62,260 bases of DNA from CAZTDP01 sp964612565 (lineage in GTDB: Bacteria; Patescibacteriota; WWE3; UBA101185; UBA10185), in NCBI GenBank assembly GCA_964612565.1, contig CAZTDP010000005.1, positions 1-62,260 on the forward strand, read 5' to 3'. The notes under the pieces were generated by a model that did no database searches, was not told the origin of the DNA, and saw nothing but the letters and a program-made list of their open reading frames with translations. Shown here in pieces: positions 6,593 to 15,027 of this stretch; position 1 is the first letter of the stretch; each line of letters opens with the position of its first letter. The position numbers and the translations under genes are program-made.

Positions 6593-9440
6593 AATTATTG
6601 TTTTAGCCTTAATTTGCATACTATCCTTTATCCTTATTTTAAGGAAATTTGAGTTCTCGGTTTATATATTAATGATACTTTCTGTTTTACTGCACAAAGA
6701 GCTCTTTAGTTTTTATAGATGGGATTTTTTGCCGGTTAGAGCTTTTATGTTTGCTCTCCTTGCGGCTTTGGGAGTAAAAGCTATTGTTTGGTTTTTTAAG
6801 GATAGAGACTTTCCAAAGCTTTTTAGCCGCTTAAAGGATCCAATAATTGTTTCTTTACTATTACTTTGGGTAATACGCTTTATTTCGTTGGCGAATTCAA
6901 AAAACCTAGAAGCCTCGTTTTTGCTTTTGGGATTTTTTACTACGGTTGTGGCTTTGTTTATTTTTGTATACAGCACGTTTAAAAACAAGCCCGACACGAT
7001 ATTAAAATATCTAAAGTTTTATACATACTTAGCCTTTGCTTTAACAGTTTTTGGCTATTTTCAGTTCTTTTTATACGAAAAAACCGGCAAAATAATTGGC
7101 GCGCTTTGGAACATTCCTGGAAATATACCAAGGGTTGGATCTACCTTTTGGGATGTTAACCACTATGGTTCTTATTTGGCCTCGGTGCTTCCGTTTTTAG
7201 GCGTTTTAATCCTGTTTGAAAAGGGAGTCAAAAACAGGATTTTAAATATTTTAATGTTCTTGTCTATTTCCGGCGCTTTGTTGCTAACAAGTAGCCGTTC
7301 GGCATGGATAATGGCAGCTGTATCGGTTGTTTTTTTTGTAATTATCTTGTTTTACAAAAGATTTGGCACTAAGGGCATTTTATCGGTTTTAGCTGGCTTG
7401 GTGCTTATTTCGGCACCGTTTTTGGTCATGTATAACACCCAGGGAAGTGCCTTTAGAAACAGTGTGAAGCAATACTTAAATTATAGAATCGATTCATCTG
7501 ATTCCCACATGCTTCTTTTAACCGGCGCATACGAAGTTTTTATGAAGTACCCGATCGTTGGAGGAGGGTACGGCTCGTTTTTTGAGCAGTTTAGCTCTAC
7601 AGAAGTTGCCGCAACGTATTTTGGACGCGATCCGGCAGCTTTAACCACAAGAGTACCTCCGCATACGATTTGGGGCGAATTAATTTCCGAAACCGGCGTC
7701 TTAGGATTAGCGACATTTGCATCTTTTTCGTTTTTTGGGCTTATGGCTTTGTACTTCGGTGTAATGAAACTCAAAGAAATGAAAGATGTTTTTATTTCTG
7801 CGGCTTTTTTTGCCACAATAATTGGTTGGTATTTTGCCGGAATTTTTTATTCGTATAATTCAGAATTTTTTTGGATCATACTTTCGTTATTTTTTACATG
7901 GTCTGCCGGAAAAATACTACCATTAGTAAACTTTTCTCAGATGTTTGGTTTGTTTGTGAGATCAAATAAGACAATTGTCGCCGTCTTGACGCTGATTGCC
8001 TCTTTTTTAATTTTTATACATTTAGGTCAAACCCACTTAATTCCTTGGGATGAAGCTATATACGCAAAAATTTCTAAAAATATGATTCAAACCAACAATT
8101 ATCTTCTTGAGCAATGGGTTCCTGGAGTTATTTGGTACGAAAAACCGCCGTTATACATGTGGCTGGCTTCCGGAACAATGAAATTATTTGGATTTACTTC
8201 GTGGGGCGCACGCCTTCCAAGCGCGCTATTTGGATTATTGACAGTTTTGTTGGTTTATCTTTTTGGAAAGAAGCTGTTTAACAAAACAACCGGTTTTTTA
8301 GCCGCTATCGTTTTAGTAACAACAACCCAGTTTTTATATTATTCACGCGCTTCTATGACCGATGTTACTGCCGGATTTTTTATTTCGGCCGCACTTGTAG
8401 TTTATTATTTGGCCAAAAAGTCTTCTAAACTTTGGCTGTGGCTTTTATCGGGACTGTTTATTGGACTTGGTGGGATGACAAAAGGTGTGGTTGGGCTATT
8501 GCCGTTTACCGTTATCTTTACCTACGAACTTTATCTGTTTTATACCAAACAACAAAAATTTAGTTGGGGGTTAATTACACGTTGGTTTACATTATTCGTT
8601 GTAACTGCCATCGTCGTAATTCCGTGGCATTACTACATGTATTTGCACTATGGCAATAAATTCTTATCTACGTATATCGGATACCATGTTTGGGATCGCG
8701 CAATTGCGTCAATCGAGGATAAAGGCAAGCCTTTTTATTGGTATTTTGTTGTGCTTAAAGTTAGCATGCGCATCTGGTTTATTGCACTTCTTGGCGCTTT
8801 ACCGTTTGGGCTTATTAAATCGTTTAAAAAAAATAATAACTACGCGTTTGTTTCAATCTGGTTTTTAATAATTTTTGCATTCTTCTCGGTGGCAAAATCA
8901 AAACTTGTTTGGTATATAATTCCTGCTTATCCGGCGGCAGCCTTACTGGTTGGTATTTTTATAGAACGAATCCTGGATTTTGGTATGAAACGATTTAAGG
9001 TTTTAAATAACTTTAAGTTTAAAGTTTTATTTGTATTTTTGATCACGTCCTTTGCTTTAGGTTATTTATTTTACAAACGCGAGCTTGTTTATACTGAAGA
9101 TCTTACATCTGCTCAAGCAACACTATTGCAGGAAAAAGACTTGGATTTTGGAACTGATACAAAAGTGTACATAGATCGTATGGAGATGCCTCTTGCACTT
9201 TTTTACACCGACGGCCCATTCCAAATTATTGACTTTAATCCCGAAAAGCCTGACCGTGTCCCACCTATTCCGGCCAACGAGCCTTTAATTTTGTTAACCA
9301 AAACAACAAGGTACAGTGACACGGTTGTTGGAATTGACTACGCCCCGCGTGTTATAAAGCAAAAAGGAGATTGGATTTTATGGTACTTCGACTCAAAAGA
9401 CGTTCATCAAGCTCAGATAGAAACTTCGACTACGCGTTAA
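6585..9440 (+). CDS. fusion of O-antigen ligase/polymerase-like and ArnT/PMT-like glycosyltransferase
   Basis: A 951-residue, highly hydrophobic protein with two family-sized halves in one open frame. Residues about 1-450 look like the Wzy/WaaL O-antigen ligase family, with a central periplasmic-loop region (G-S-T-F-W-D-V-N-H-Y-G-S near 185-200, then S-S-R-S-A-W). Residues about 460-951 look like the ArnT/PMT_2 GT-C family: P-W-D-E-A-I-Y-A near 486-493 and Y-E-K-P-P-L-Y near 518-524, the acidic and E-K-P-P signatures of polyprenyl-phosphate-sugar transferases. The protein may join glycans to an acceptor and also modify them. No frameshift or internal stop is seen. The 3' end overlaps the convergent flippase gene by 11 bases. 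Confidence 0.82.
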   Translation: MIEIIVLALICILSFILILRKFEFSVYILMILSVLLHKELFSFYRWDFLPVRAFMFALLAALGVKAIVWFFKDRDFPKLFSRLKDPIIVSLLLLWVIRFISLANSKNLEASFLLLGFFTTVVALFIFVYSTFKNKPDTILKYLKFYTYLAFALTVFGYFQFFLYEKTGKIIGALWNIPGNIPRVGSTFWDVNHYGSYLASVLPFLGVLILFEKGVKNRILNILMFLSISGALLLTSSRSAWIMAAVSVVFFVIILFYKRFGTKGILSVLAGLVLISAPFLVMYNTQGSAFRNSVKQYLNYRIDSSDSHMLLLTGAYEVFMKYPIVGGGYGSFFEQFSSTEVAATYFGRDPAALTTRVPPHTIWGELISETGVLGLATFASFSFFGLMALYFGVMKLKEMKDVFISAAFFATIIGWYFAGIFYSYNSEFFWIILSLFFTWSAGKILPLVNFSQMFGLFVRSNKTIVAVLTLIASFLIFIHLGQTHLIPWDEAIYAKISKNMIQTNNYLLEQWVPGVIWYEKPPLYMWLASGTMKLFGFTSWGARLPSALFGLLTVLLVYLFGKKLFNKTTGFLAAIVLVTTTQFLYYSRASMTDVTAGFFISAALVVYYLAKKSSKLWLWLLSGLFIGLGGMTKGVVGLLPFTVIFTYELYLFYTKQQKFSWGLITRWFTLFVVTAIVVIPWHYYMYLHYGNKFLSTYIGYHVWDRAIASIEDKGKPFYWYFVVLKVSMRIWFIALLGALPFGLIKSFKKNNNYAFVSIWFLIIFAFFSVAKSKLVWYIIPAYPAAALLVGIFIERILDFGMKRFKVLNNFKFKVLFVFLITSFALGYLFYKRELVYTEDLTSAQATLLQEKDLDFGTDTKVYIDRMEMPLALFYTDGPFQIIDFNPEKPDRVPPIPANEPLILLTKTTRYSDTVVGIDYAPRVIKQKGDWILWYFDSKDVHQAQIETSTTR

Positions 9441-10799
9441 CTTTTTTAAATTTCCATATAAAGTAAATTGCTATTCCCAACCCCGCCACAGATGAAACAA
9501 TGTTTGCCCATGCGATTCCATACAAAGACATTACTGGTACTAAAACAATGGCGGCAAGTATGTACGCGGTCAGTTTTCCAAAGCTCGCGGCGATAATGTA
9601 GTTTGTTTTCCCTTCTATAAAAAAGAAATTTTCCAAAAAACTGTGAATCGACGCTATCGCCGCCGCGTATATCAAAATATCCAAAAGCCCAAGTGAATTT
9701 TCAAATTTTTCTCCAAAAATTTGTACAACAAAAAGCCTTGCAACAAAGGTTGCCGCCACAGCCATTAACATAACGGCAGCCGCAATAATTCCGGTTTCCA
9801 AAAAATCATACCCAACCTTTTTCTTTTTGAGCTGAGCATTTTTTGGAAGCAAAACCGCAAAAATTGATAAAGCGACAAGGTTAAAGATATTTGAAATTTT
9901 GCTTGCCACCGAAAGTACACCAACATCCGAAAACCCACTTGTAAATTTTGCGACGCCATTGCTAATGGTGGACCAGCTTTCGGCAATTAATTGTGAAATA
10001 CCGGCTGGATACGATTCTTTGAAGAGATCTTTTACCGAAGTTAAATCAAACTTAAAGTTTTTCAGTTCAACCGGGATTCTTACGTACAAAAATATTCCTG
10101 CAAAAATGGAAAGGGAAAAAACTCCGAACGACAGGTTTAAGCTTGGTTCAATTATGTTTAGTAAAAAAAGTGTGGCGTAAACTCCTTTAATAACTTGGCC
10201 TAATGTGTTTAAAATTATCATCTCAGCGTACATCTCGGCTTTTTGAAAGTACGCATAAAAAAGATAATTCATTGCGTACGCCAAGATTCCTAAAATAAAA
10301 ATTAGTGTTATCGCAGGCGTTAACAAATTAAATATTTTTAAAAAAATTATTGAAATCGGAATTGTTACCAAAAATTGTAAAACCCTAAGACTGTAAAGCG
10401 TTTGGGAAAGCNNNNNNNNNNNNNNNNNNNNNNNNNNNNNNNNNNNNNNNNNNNNNNNNNNNNNNNNNNNNNNNNNNNNNNNNNNNNNNNNNNNNNNNNN
10501 NNNNNNNNNNNCGGAATTGTTACCAAAAATTGTAAAACCCTAAGACTGTAAAGCGTTTGGGAAAGCTGTTTTTCATTTTTTGTGTTTGATATCGCTTTAG
10601 CGACAAAAACCGAATTTGCCCCAAAATCTACTATTTTTGATATTGTCAGCAAGAGGGTAGTTAAAAGGGCATATTTTCCGAAAGTTTCTAAATCAAGCTT
10701 TCTGGCAACAGCCGTAAGATACACAAATCCTATGAGAACGTTTAGTATGTTTCCGGCACCGACAAATGAGATCTTTTTTAAAGATTTGGTTAACACCAT
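9430..10799 (-). CDS. polysaccharide flippase (Wzx/MATE-like), split by an assembly gap
   Basis: The N-terminal part reads leftwards from the ATG at 10799 (96 residues up to V-T-I-P), then enters 100 Ns. After the gap the same sequence resumes and continues to the stop at 9430. A perfect 55-base duplication flanks the Ns; collapsing it gives one in-frame protein of about 404 residues, a normal length for a polysaccharide-export flippase. The protein is almost entirely hydrophobic helices with small polar turns and starts with the typical amphipathic L-K-K-I-S-F-V-G-A-G-N. It probably flips the lipid-linked glycan made by the flanking enzymes. Its stop overlaps the convergent ligase fusion. 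Confidence 0.8.
10357..10411. repeat. left copy of 55-base duplication at the scaffold gap
   Basis: These 55 bases are identical to 10512-10566 on the other side of the Ns. Exact identity and the length of 55 suggest two contig ends sharing one assembler overlap, not a genomic repeat. Confidence 0.9.
10412..10511. other. assembly gap of 100 Ns inside the flippase gene
   Basis: 100 unresolved bases, a default scaffold spacer. Because both sides end in the same 55 bases, the true gap is probably negative: the flanks overlap and nothing is missing. Confidence 0.95.
10512..10566. repeat. right copy of 55-base duplication at the scaffold gap
   Basis: Identical to 10357-10411. Merging the copies restores the reading frame of the flippase. 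Confidence 0.9.
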
Positions 10800-10870
10800 T
10801 GTATATTAGCAGTTTTGACTGACACTTTCACTTAAAACACCATTGCCTTTTTGCCTAAACAATCGGGTGG

Positions 10871-10876
10871 TATCAT
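10871..10876 (+). promoter_or_regulatory. -10 box of a leaderless promoter (TATCAT N6 ATG)
   Basis: TATCAT ends exactly 6 bases before the ATG at 10883. No SD is present, so a leaderless mRNA is predicted. Confidence 0.55.
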
Positions 10877-10882
10877 ATAAAC

Positions 10883-12034
10883 ATGGAAAAGCCCTACAAA
10901 ATAGGAATCGATGCTCGTTTTTATGCCGATGCCGGTCCGGGAAGATACGTCAAAAATATTGTAGAGCATTTGGAAAAAGTAGATACCAAAAACCTGTATC
11001 TTATTTTTTTACGTCAAAAAGGTTTTGATAAATACATACCGATAAATCCTAATTTTAAAAAAGTTTTAGCAGATGTTACTTGGTATTCTTGGAAGGAGCA
11101 GACGGTTTTTTTATGGATACTGCTCAAAAATGGGATAGATTTGTTGTTTGTTCCGCACTTTAATATTCCGGTTTTATTCCCAAAAAAACTTGTTACAGCA
11201 ATTCCCGATATTATTATGCATACGTTTAGTACCGAGCGCGGTACCACACTTCCTAAGCCATACTTTAAATTTAAAAAGTTTGTGTACAAGATTGTTATGT
11301 GGTGGGCGGTTGTTCGATCGCACAAAGTTATAGTTCCGTCAAATGATGTTATGAACGATTTTTTAAAGGTATATCCGGCAATTTCCAAAGATAAGTACGT
11401 TTTAGCGTACGAGGGAGTCGACCCGGCTTTTAAAGATACCGGAAGTGCTGGTGATGGGGTTCTTAATGAATTCAACATTACTGATCCGTATTTTCTGCAT
11501 GTGGGAAGCAGTTACGAGCACAAAAACCTTTATTTCTTGATCGACTCCTTTGCGGAATTTCTAAAAACAAACCCTGATTTTAAGCTTGTTTTGGTGGGGA
11601 AAAAAGATAAATACTCGGACGAGTTATATTCATATATATTAGGCAAAAATTTAACAGCGAAAGTTATTATGCCAGGTGTTGCTAGATTTGTTTCAGATGC
11701 CGAAATTGTTTCGTTACGAAAGCACTCAAAGGCCTACGTCTTTGCCTCTCTTAAAGAAGGTTTTAGTTTAACACCTATGGAATCTCAAGTTTTAGGAATC
11801 CCGTGCCTAATTTCAGATATTCCGTGCCATCGTGAAATTTATGAAGATTCGGTGTTGTATTTTGACCCAAGAAATAAAAATGAGTTTGTGCAAAAAATGA
11901 GCGAAATAGCTTTTAACACAGAGCTGAGGAAGCGATTAACTGAAAAAGGTTACACCCAGGCTAAAAAATATGATTGGATGAAGACTGCCGAAATAACCTT
12001 AGGAGTTTTCAACAGCTTTTTGAAAAACGCTTAA
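10883..12034 (+). CDS. GT4-family glycosyltransferase
   Basis: A 383-residue GT4 protein starting K-I-G-I-D-A-R-F with the glycine-rich G-P-G-R-Y loop of the mannosyltransferase-like GT4 branch. The hinge reads Y-E-G-V-D-P-A-F, the donor domain starts Y-F-L-H-V-G-S-S-Y-E-H-K-N, and the signature is E-G-F-S-L-T-P-M-E (E-x7-E, near residues 292-300). The ATG is supported by a -10 box six bases upstream. The last 36 bases overlap the convergent GT4 gene on the other strand, so the two 3' ends share sequence. Donor and acceptor are unknown. Confidence 0.87.
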   Translation: MEKPYKIGIDARFYADAGPGRYVKNIVEHLEKVDTKNLYLIFLRQKGFDKYIPINPNFKKVLADVTWYSWKEQTVFLWILLKNGIDLLFVPHFNIPVLFPKKLVTAIPDIIMHTFSTERGTTLPKPYFKFKKFVYKIVMWWAVVRSHKVIVPSNDVMNDFLKVYPAISKDKYVLAYEGVDPAFKDTGSAGDGVLNEFNITDPYFLHVGSSYEHKNLYFLIDSFAEFLKTNPDFKLVLVGKKDKYSDELYSYILGKNLTAKVIMPGVARFVSDAEIVSLRKHSKAYVFASLKEGFSLTPMESQVLGIPCLISDIPCHREIYEDSVLYFDPRNKNEFVQKMSEIAFNTELRKRLTEKGYTQAKKYDWMKTAEITLGVFNSFLKNA

Positions 12035-13141
12035 AGTGCGTTCCGCTGTTTTATCCCATGTAAAATTCTCTGCCCGTTCAAGAGCGCCTTTTATACTTTC
12101 AGTTTCATAACTACCGTCTAAAAGTTTTGACATGTTTTTTGAAATTTCATCTGTATCTACCGGGTTTGCATAAAGCGGATAAGGCCCGCCTACTTCTTTA
12201 AAGGCCGGTATATTTGAAACAAGAGCAGGGGTTTGGCACGCCATAGCTTCTAAAAGCGGAAGTCCAAAACCTTCTTCGAGTGACAGATTTACAAATCCAG
12301 CAGCACCTGAGAATAGAGGAGGAAGATCGGCGTCCGGAGCCCTTCCTAAAAACAAGACATTGTGTTCTACACCATACTTTTTGGGTGCCTCAAAAGACGC
12401 TTCGGTATCCCAGCCTGATTTTCCAACAATAACTAGTTTTGTCGATAACAGATCCGGGCGGGATTTTAACATTTTAGAAAAAGCTTCAATTGTTGCCGGA
12501 ATATTTTTTCGAGGCTGAATAGTAGAAACAAAAAGTAAGTAGGGATTTTCTCCCAAATTATACTTTATTCTGACTTCGCTAATTTCTTGAGAATCCCTTT
12601 TATAGAACGCATCGTTTACACCCTCCGGTATTATAGCTATTTTTTTATCCGGATCCTTGATCCATTTTCTTTTTACTATTTCGAGTTTGGTCGCCAAAGT
12701 TGGAACAATTAATTCATCTGAATGTTTACATAAGTATTTTTCGGGTTTGTTAATAAGCATTCGTTTGATGGGATTTTTAAAACCGTGAGAAAATTTGTAT
12801 TCAAGGCCGTGAATCATTCCTACCACTTTCATTGTTTTCGAATGAATTATGGGCATTGTATGAACAGGTGTAAAAAATATATCGATGGGGTTTCTTAATA
12901 ATTCCTTTGCGAGACTGTACTGCGTCCACGAATACTTTTTAGGAATTGTTTTATAAGTGAATTGTGCGTTTGAGTATGTCAGTTTCTTAAAATACTCTGC
13001 GTCAGGTTCGGATGTAAAAAATATAACGTACTGATTTGAACGATCAATTTTCGCCAGAGCATTTATTAAGTTGTACGTATATTTTTCAGGTCCTGCCGGA
13101 TCCTTTGACAACAAACGTTGTCCGTTAATACCAATTTTCAT
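11999..13141 (-). CDS. GT4-family glycosyltransferase
   Basis: A 380-residue GT4 protein beginning K-I-G-I-N-G-Q-R-L with P-A-G-P-E-K-Y-T-Y; it is the same subtype as its convergent neighbour (G-I-D-A-R / G-I-N-G-Q-R). The hinge is I-P-E-G-V-N-D-A-F and the donor domain has Y-L-L-F-V-S-T-I-Q-P-R-K-N and E-G-F-G-L-P-L-L-E (E-x7-E). A TATAAT on the minus strand (13170-13175) sits 28 bases before the ATG, so this gene may have a short leader. It overlaps the neighbouring gene tail-to-tail by 36 bases. Confidence 0.87.
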   Translation of the reverse strand: MKIGINGQRLLSKDPAGPEKYTYNLINALAKIDRSNQYVIFFTSEPDAEYFKKLTYSNAQFTYKTIPKKYSWTQYSLAKELLRNPIDIFFTPVHTMPIIHSKTMKVVGMIHGLEYKFSHGFKNPIKRMLINKPEKYLCKHSDELIVPTLATKLEIVKRKWIKDPDKKIAIIPEGVNDAFYKRDSQEISEVRIKYNLGENPYLLFVSTIQPRKNIPATIEAFSKMLKSRPDLLSTKLVIVGKSGWDTEASFEAPKKYGVEHNVLFLGRAPDADLPPLFSGAAGFVNLSLEEGFGLPLLEAMACQTPALVSNIPAFKEVGGPYPLYANPVDTDEISKNMSKLLDGSYETESIKGALERAENFTWDKTAERTLSVFQKAVENS

Positions 13142-13270
13142 AGAAAACCCTTTTTCATATACTTCTCTTATTATATATCCTTTGCGCCAATATTCGTGGG
13201 TTAATTATGCTTGATGCAAAATACGGGTGTGTAAGGTATATTCTACGTAATTATAGGTTTAGATGATTAT

Positions 13271-14389
13271 ATGAAAATTGCTATTGTGTGTGACGACCTA
13301 ATTCAAAATGGTGGCTCCGAAAAGATATTCGAGGCTGTTTGTGAAATGTGGCCACAAGCTGCTGTCTTTACTTCGGTGGTATCAAAAGAGTGGTTAAAAA
13401 AACTTAAGGATCGTGGGTTTGAAGTAAAAACTTCGTTTATACAGAAACTGCCTTTTGCCTCAAAATTAAATAGATACTATTCACTGTTCTTTTTACATAT
13501 TTTTGCGTTTGAAAGCTTTGATTTTTCGGATTACGATTTGGTTTTTTCAGTCTCATCAAGATACGCGCACTTTGTAATTACAAAACCAACTACAAAACAT
13601 GTTTGTTACTTAAATTCACCCGGTCGAATGTTTTGGGAACCTTTTGATTATTTTGAAAGTGAAACATTTGGCGCGCTAAAGATTTTTATGAGTTTTGGTA
13701 GAAAATTTGTTACGCCTTTTCTGTCGGCTATTCGTATTGCAGATTATGCGGCTATGCACCGCGTCGACGTTATAATTTCTAACTCAATTGTCACGCAAAA
13801 AAGACTTAAAAAATACTTTGGGATAAACAGTTCGATCGTAAATCCTTATGTTGAAACGCCTAACTTTGATTTGCCAAAAACCTCCGAGGATTTTTACTTG
13901 GTTTTAACCCGCTTGGTTTCGTGGAAGAAAGTTGACCTTGCCATTACCGCCTGCAGCAACTTGGGTAGAAAGTTAAAAATTATTGGAACCGGACCCGATA
14001 CCTCAAGACTTAAAAACTTAGCAAACGGTAACATCGAATTTATGGGCTTTTTAGAGACCGACCAAAAGTGGTCGCTTTTAAGGGATTGCAGGGCTCTGAT
14101 AAATACCCAAAAAGAAGATTTTGGAATCGTGCCGCTCGAAGCTATGTGGGCGGGAAAGCCTGTTATTGCCTACAGATGCGGAGGTGCTTTGGAGACTGTA
14201 GTAGAACGAGAAACCGGTATTTTCTTTAACGAACAGGCTCCTGATGTTTTAGAAAAGGCCATTCTGGAACTGGAAGGTACTGTTTTTGATCCAGTGGCGT
14301 GCCGAGATAGAGCCAAAGGTTTTTCGAAAGATAAATTTAAATGTAGTATACTAGAACTAGTTGGCACTTTTGGTCCGACACAACTATGA
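13271..14389 (+). CDS. GT4-family glycosyltransferase (WbaZ-like)
   Basis: A 372-residue GT4 protein with the N-terminal K-I-A-I-V-C-D-D and loop N-G-G-S-E-K of the WbaZ-type mannosyltransferase branch, then C-Y-L-N-S-P-G-R-M-F-W-E. The donor domain has Y-L-V-L-T-R-L-V-S-W-K-K and E-D-F-G-I-V-P-L-E (E-x7-E), followed by A-M-W-A-G-K-P-V-I-A-Y. It heads a three-gene unit with the sugar-1-phosphate transferase (4-base ATGA overlap) and the DUF4012 gene. TTTAGAT lies 6 bases before the ATG; this is a weak -10. Confidence 0.87.
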   Translation: MKIAIVCDDLIQNGGSEKIFEAVCEMWPQAAVFTSVVSKEWLKKLKDRGFEVKTSFIQKLPFASKLNRYYSLFFLHIFAFESFDFSDYDLVFSVSSRYAHFVITKPTTKHVCYLNSPGRMFWEPFDYFESETFGALKIFMSFGRKFVTPFLSAIRIADYAAMHRVDVIISNSIVTQKRLKKYFGINSSIVNPYVETPNFDLPKTSEDFYLVLTRLVSWKKVDLAITACSNLGRKLKIIGTGPDTSRLKNLANGNIEFMGFLETDQKWSLLRDCRALINTQKEDFGIVPLEAMWAGKPVIAYRCGGALETVVERETGIFFNEQAPDVLEKAILELEGTVFDPVACRDRAKGFSKDKFKCSILELVGTFGPTQL

Positions 14390-15027
14390 GCATGTATTTC
14401 ATTTTAAAAAGATTAATAGATGTAATTGGCTCGATTATTGCCCTAGTGCTTTTTTCTCCAATTTTTTTGGCAGCAGCCTTGTGGATCAAATTTACGTCTC
14501 CGGAGGGACCCATATTTGCCGATATTCCACTGCGCGTTGGTAAAGATAAAAAACCTTTTAAATTTTATAAATTTAGATCAATGTTTCCAAACGCACACGA
14601 ATATTTAACAAAAAATCCTGAATTGTACAAAAAATATGTTGACAATAATTACAAAATTTCAGCCGAAGAAGATCCCCGTATAATTAAAGGCGGAATTTTT
14701 TTAAGGAAATACAGCGTTGACGAGTTGCCTCAGTTTTTAAATGTACTATTTGGACAAATGAGTATTGTCGGACCGCGCGCTTATTATTTTTTTGAAATTG
14801 AAGAGCAGGCCGTAAAATATCCTGAAACAAAAGTACTTATCGACAAAGCTGTTTCTGTTAAACCCGGAATAACAGGCCCTTGGCAAGTTAGCGGAAGGTC
14901 TTCCATTGGATTTGTAGATCGTGTTAAACTTGATGCTAACTATGCTCAAAATCGGTCCATACTGTATGATATATGGATCATCTTGAAAACACCGTACGTA
15001 GTTTTAACTAAAAAAGGAGCCGTTTAA
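14386..15027 (+). CDS. polyprenyl-phosphate sugar-1-phosphate transferase (bacterial sugar transferase family)
   Basis: A 213-residue protein of the WcaJ/PglC/RfbP C-terminal type. One N-terminal hydrophobic helix (residues about 10-35, K-R-L-I-D-V-I-G-S) is followed by the catalytic domain with F-K-F-Y-K-F-R-S-M, D-P-R-I, D-E-L-P-Q-F-L-N-V, M-S-I-V-G-P-R and P-G-I-T-G-P-W-Q-V-S-G-R. The family moves a sugar-1-phosphate from a nucleotide sugar onto undecaprenyl phosphate, the priming step of surface-glycan assembly. It is the only such gene in the window, so it is a good candidate to start the chain built by the surrounding GT4 enzymes. Confidence 0.93.
   Translation: MSMYFILKRLIDVIGSIIALVLFSPIFLAAALWIKFTSPEGPIFADIPLRVGKDKKPFKFYKFRSMFPNAHEYLTKNPELYKKYVDNNYKISAEEDPRIIKGGIFLRKYSVDELPQFLNVLFGQMSIVGPRAYYFFEIEEQAVKYPETKVLIDKAVSVKPGITGPWQVSGRSSIGFVDRVKLDANYAQNRSILYDIWIILKTPYVVLTKKGAV

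Noticed and set aside
10365..10799. Reading the flippase as two genes, one ending past the Ns in a new frame
   Set aside because: The apparent frame change comes from the 100 Ns plus the 55-base duplicated flank; merging gives one in-frame gene.
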